From positions 124,001-188,000 of the forward strand of contig CAVPDA010000018.1 in the NCBI GenBank assembly GCA_963702495.1: a stretch of 64,000 nt of DNA, read 5' to 3'. Shown here piece after piece: positions 62,637 to 64,000 of this stretch (position 1 is the stretch's first letter; every line of letters starts with the position of its first letter). The notes under the pieces were generated by a model that searched no databases, had not been told where the DNA came from, and saw only the letters and a program-made list of their open reading frames with translations. This DNA comes from CAVPDA01 sp963702495. Lineage in GTDB: Bacteria; Pseudomonadota; Gammaproteobacteria; Burkholderiales; Rhodocyclaceae. The position numbers and the translations under genes are program-made.

Positions 62637-64000
62637 TTGCGCCTGCTCCGACTGCTCAAAATCGCCACCGTCGGCATACGGTATGGCCTCGACCAACTGA
62701 TCCTGGAGCACGAGCCGAGCGGCCGCCTTGCGCGGCTGGTCAATGCCCTGTTCTTCTGGCGCCGGCTGGATGCGCCCCGCGCCGTGCGGCTGCGCCAGGC
62801 GCTGGAAGCGCTGGGCCCGATCTTCGTCAAGTTCGGCCAGGTGCTTTCCACACGGCGCGACCTCCTGCCTGCCGACATCGCCGACGAACTGGCCAAGCTG
62901 CAGGACCAGGTTCCGCCTTTTCCCTCCCAGTTGGCGCTAGCCGAACTGGAAAAGGTATACGGCAAGCCGGTGAGCGCGGTCTTCAAGTCCTTCTCCGCGG
63001 AACCGGTTGCGAGCGCTTCGGTGGCCCAGGTGCACTTCGCCACGCTGCCCGATGGGACCGAAGTCGCGGTCAAGATCCTGCGGCCAGGCATTACCGGAGT
63101 GATCGTCAACGACGTGGCGCTGATCGATACGGCGGCGGGCATCGTCGAAACGGTCTGGTCGGACGGCAAGCGCTTCAAGCCGCGCGAGGTGGTGGCCGAG
63201 TTCGCCAAACATCTGAACGACGAACTGGACTTGATGCGCGAAGCGTCCAACGCGTCGCAACTGCGGCGCAATTTTCTCCATTCGCCGCTGCTCGCCGTGC
63301 CGGAGGTGCACTGGGACTATTGTTCGAGTTCGGTCATGGTGATGCAGCGCATGTACGGCACCCCGATCAGCCAGGTGGACCGGCTGCGCGCCCAGGGCGT
63401 GGACATCCCCACCCTCGCCCGCGCCGGGGTCGAGATCTTCTTCACCCAGGTGTTCCGCGACGGCTTCTTCCACGCCGACATGCATCCCGGCAACATATTC
63501 GTGACCAATACCGGCCAGTACGTGGCGCTCGATTTCGGCATCATGGGCACGCTCACGGATGTGGACAAGAACTATCTGGCGCAGAACTTCCTGGCTTTCT
63601 TCCAGCGCGATTACAAGCGCGTCGCCCAGGCTCACATCGATGCCGGCTGGGTGCCGAAGGATACCCGGGTGGACGAGTTCGAGTCTGCCATCCGCGCCGT
63701 GTGCGAGCCGATTTTCGACAAGCCGCTGAAGGAAATATCGTTCGGCAAGACGCTGCTGCGGCTGTTCCAGGCCTCGCGCCGCTTCAATGTCGAAATCCAG
63801 CCGCAACTGGTGCTGCTGCAAAAGACGCTGCTCAACATCGAAGGCCTGGGACGCCAACTGGACCCCGACCTCGACCTGTGGAAGACCGCCAAGCCGTTCC
63901 TGGAACGTTGGATGGCGCAGCAGATCGGCGTCGCCGGACTGCTGCGGAATCTCGCCATGGAAGCGCCGGGGTGGGCCAACTCGCTGCCGGAAGTGCCGCG
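62637..64000 (+). CDS. ubiB: Ubiquinone biosynthesis kinase-like protein UbiB (partial)
   Basis: The first 454 codons of an ABC1/UbiB atypical kinase, open at the window end. Seen: GPIFVKFGQVLSTRRDLLP (KxGQ motif), ASVAQVHFATLPDGTEVAVK (ala-rich loop and Lys), EFAKHLNDELDLMREASNA, FFHADMHPGNIFV (catalytic loop), LDFGIMGTLT. The start is TTG 62637 (LRLLRLLKIATVG), since a stop at 62601 precludes ATG upstream; UbiB proteins normally start MRLLRLLKI. Divergent from argS. Confidence 0.92.
   Translation, partial: MRLLRLLKIATVGIRYGLDQLILEHEPSGRLARLVNALFFWRRLDAPRAVRLRQALEALGPIFVKFGQVLSTRRDLLPADIADELAKLQDQVPPFPSQLALAELEKVYGKPVSAVFKSFSAEPVASASVAQVHFATLPDGTEVAVKILRPGITGVIVNDVALIDTAAGIVETVWSDGKRFKPREVVAEFAKHLNDELDLMREASNASQLRRNFLHSPLLAVPEVHWDYCSSSVMVMQRMYGTPISQVDRLRAQGVDIPTLARAGVEIFFTQVFRDGFFHADMHPGNIFVTNTGQYVALDFGIMGTLTDVDKNYLAQNFLAFFQRDYKRVAQAHIDAGWVPKDTRVDEFESAIRAVCEPIFDKPLKEISFGKTLLRLFQASRRFNVEIQPQLVLLQKTLLNIEGLGRQLDPDLDLWKTAKPFLERWMAQQIGVAGLLRNLAMEAPGWANSLPEVP

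Overview
The window is a GC-rich, densely coded chromosomal segment from a betaproteobacterium. Rhodocyclales or a close relative is the best guess, inferred from the block order argS, SPOR-domain gene, dsbA, SDR gene, ubiB, from the partners rdgB-hemW, from a class I phaC and from a LiuR-controlled leucine-degradation operon. No rRNA gene or CRISPR array was seen. There is one tRNA gene, tRNA-Gly(CCC) at 4753.

Layout. 1-10.6 kb is housekeeping: rdgB (partial), hemW, trmB, thiSG, a membrane-anchored receiver-domain protein, tRNA-Gly, a frameshifted small secreted protein, a flavin reductase, purT, mutY, a degenerate LMW-phosphatase-like protein, a LON-domain protein, ubiX and a Gx-type transporter. 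10.6-13.2 kb looks like an insertion carrying a large secreted FnIII/PKD protein. It separates the Gx transporter from a NusG-II-domain gene that is coupled to rapZ. 14.7-29.2 kb is one long minus-strand catabolic cluster for leucine/isovalerate. It contains a thioesterase, isovaleryl-CoA dehydrogenase, beta-carbonic anhydrase, thiolase, two small genes, a second acyl-CoA dehydrogenase, a HCCA-isomerase-like protein, methylcrotonyl-CoA carboxylase beta subunit, methylglutaconyl-CoA hydratase, carboxylase alpha subunit (frameshifted), HMG-CoA lyase, a DUF1289 protein and a metallo-hydrolase. A MerR regulator (LiuR type) sits at its head, and a strong 22-bp palindrome at 28731-28752 is the likely operator. 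A metallo-hydrolase and phaC with a clear terminator follow on the plus strand.

32.3-47.4 kb is an accessory region: a methyltransferase, kup, small membrane and esterase genes, a two-gene unit encoding a membrane TIR-like protein and a small partner, a transposase with a divergent DUF6788 gene, a broken IS1380-like element next to an IS91-like remnant, copies of a dispersed repeat, and an mgtA-type Mg2+ ATPase. 47.7-57.6 kb returns to metabolism: a histidine phosphatase, a LysR regulator divergent from an SDR and a quinone-reductase gene, an acyl-CoA ligase/hydrolase/acyl-CoA dehydrogenase set, and a membrane class III cyclase. 57.7-64 kb is housekeeping again: purU, SDR, dsbA, SPOR protein, argS (frameshifted) and ubiB (runs off the end).

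Five reading-frame breaks were found: the 4.9-kb gene, the carboxylase alpha subunit, the esterase, the IS1380 transposase and argS. Because argS is essential, at least some of these are probably sequence errors, not true pseudogenes. The candidate for an undescribed system is the two-gene unit at 39350-40644, next to the transposase. All family assignments were made by reading motifs, without database searches.
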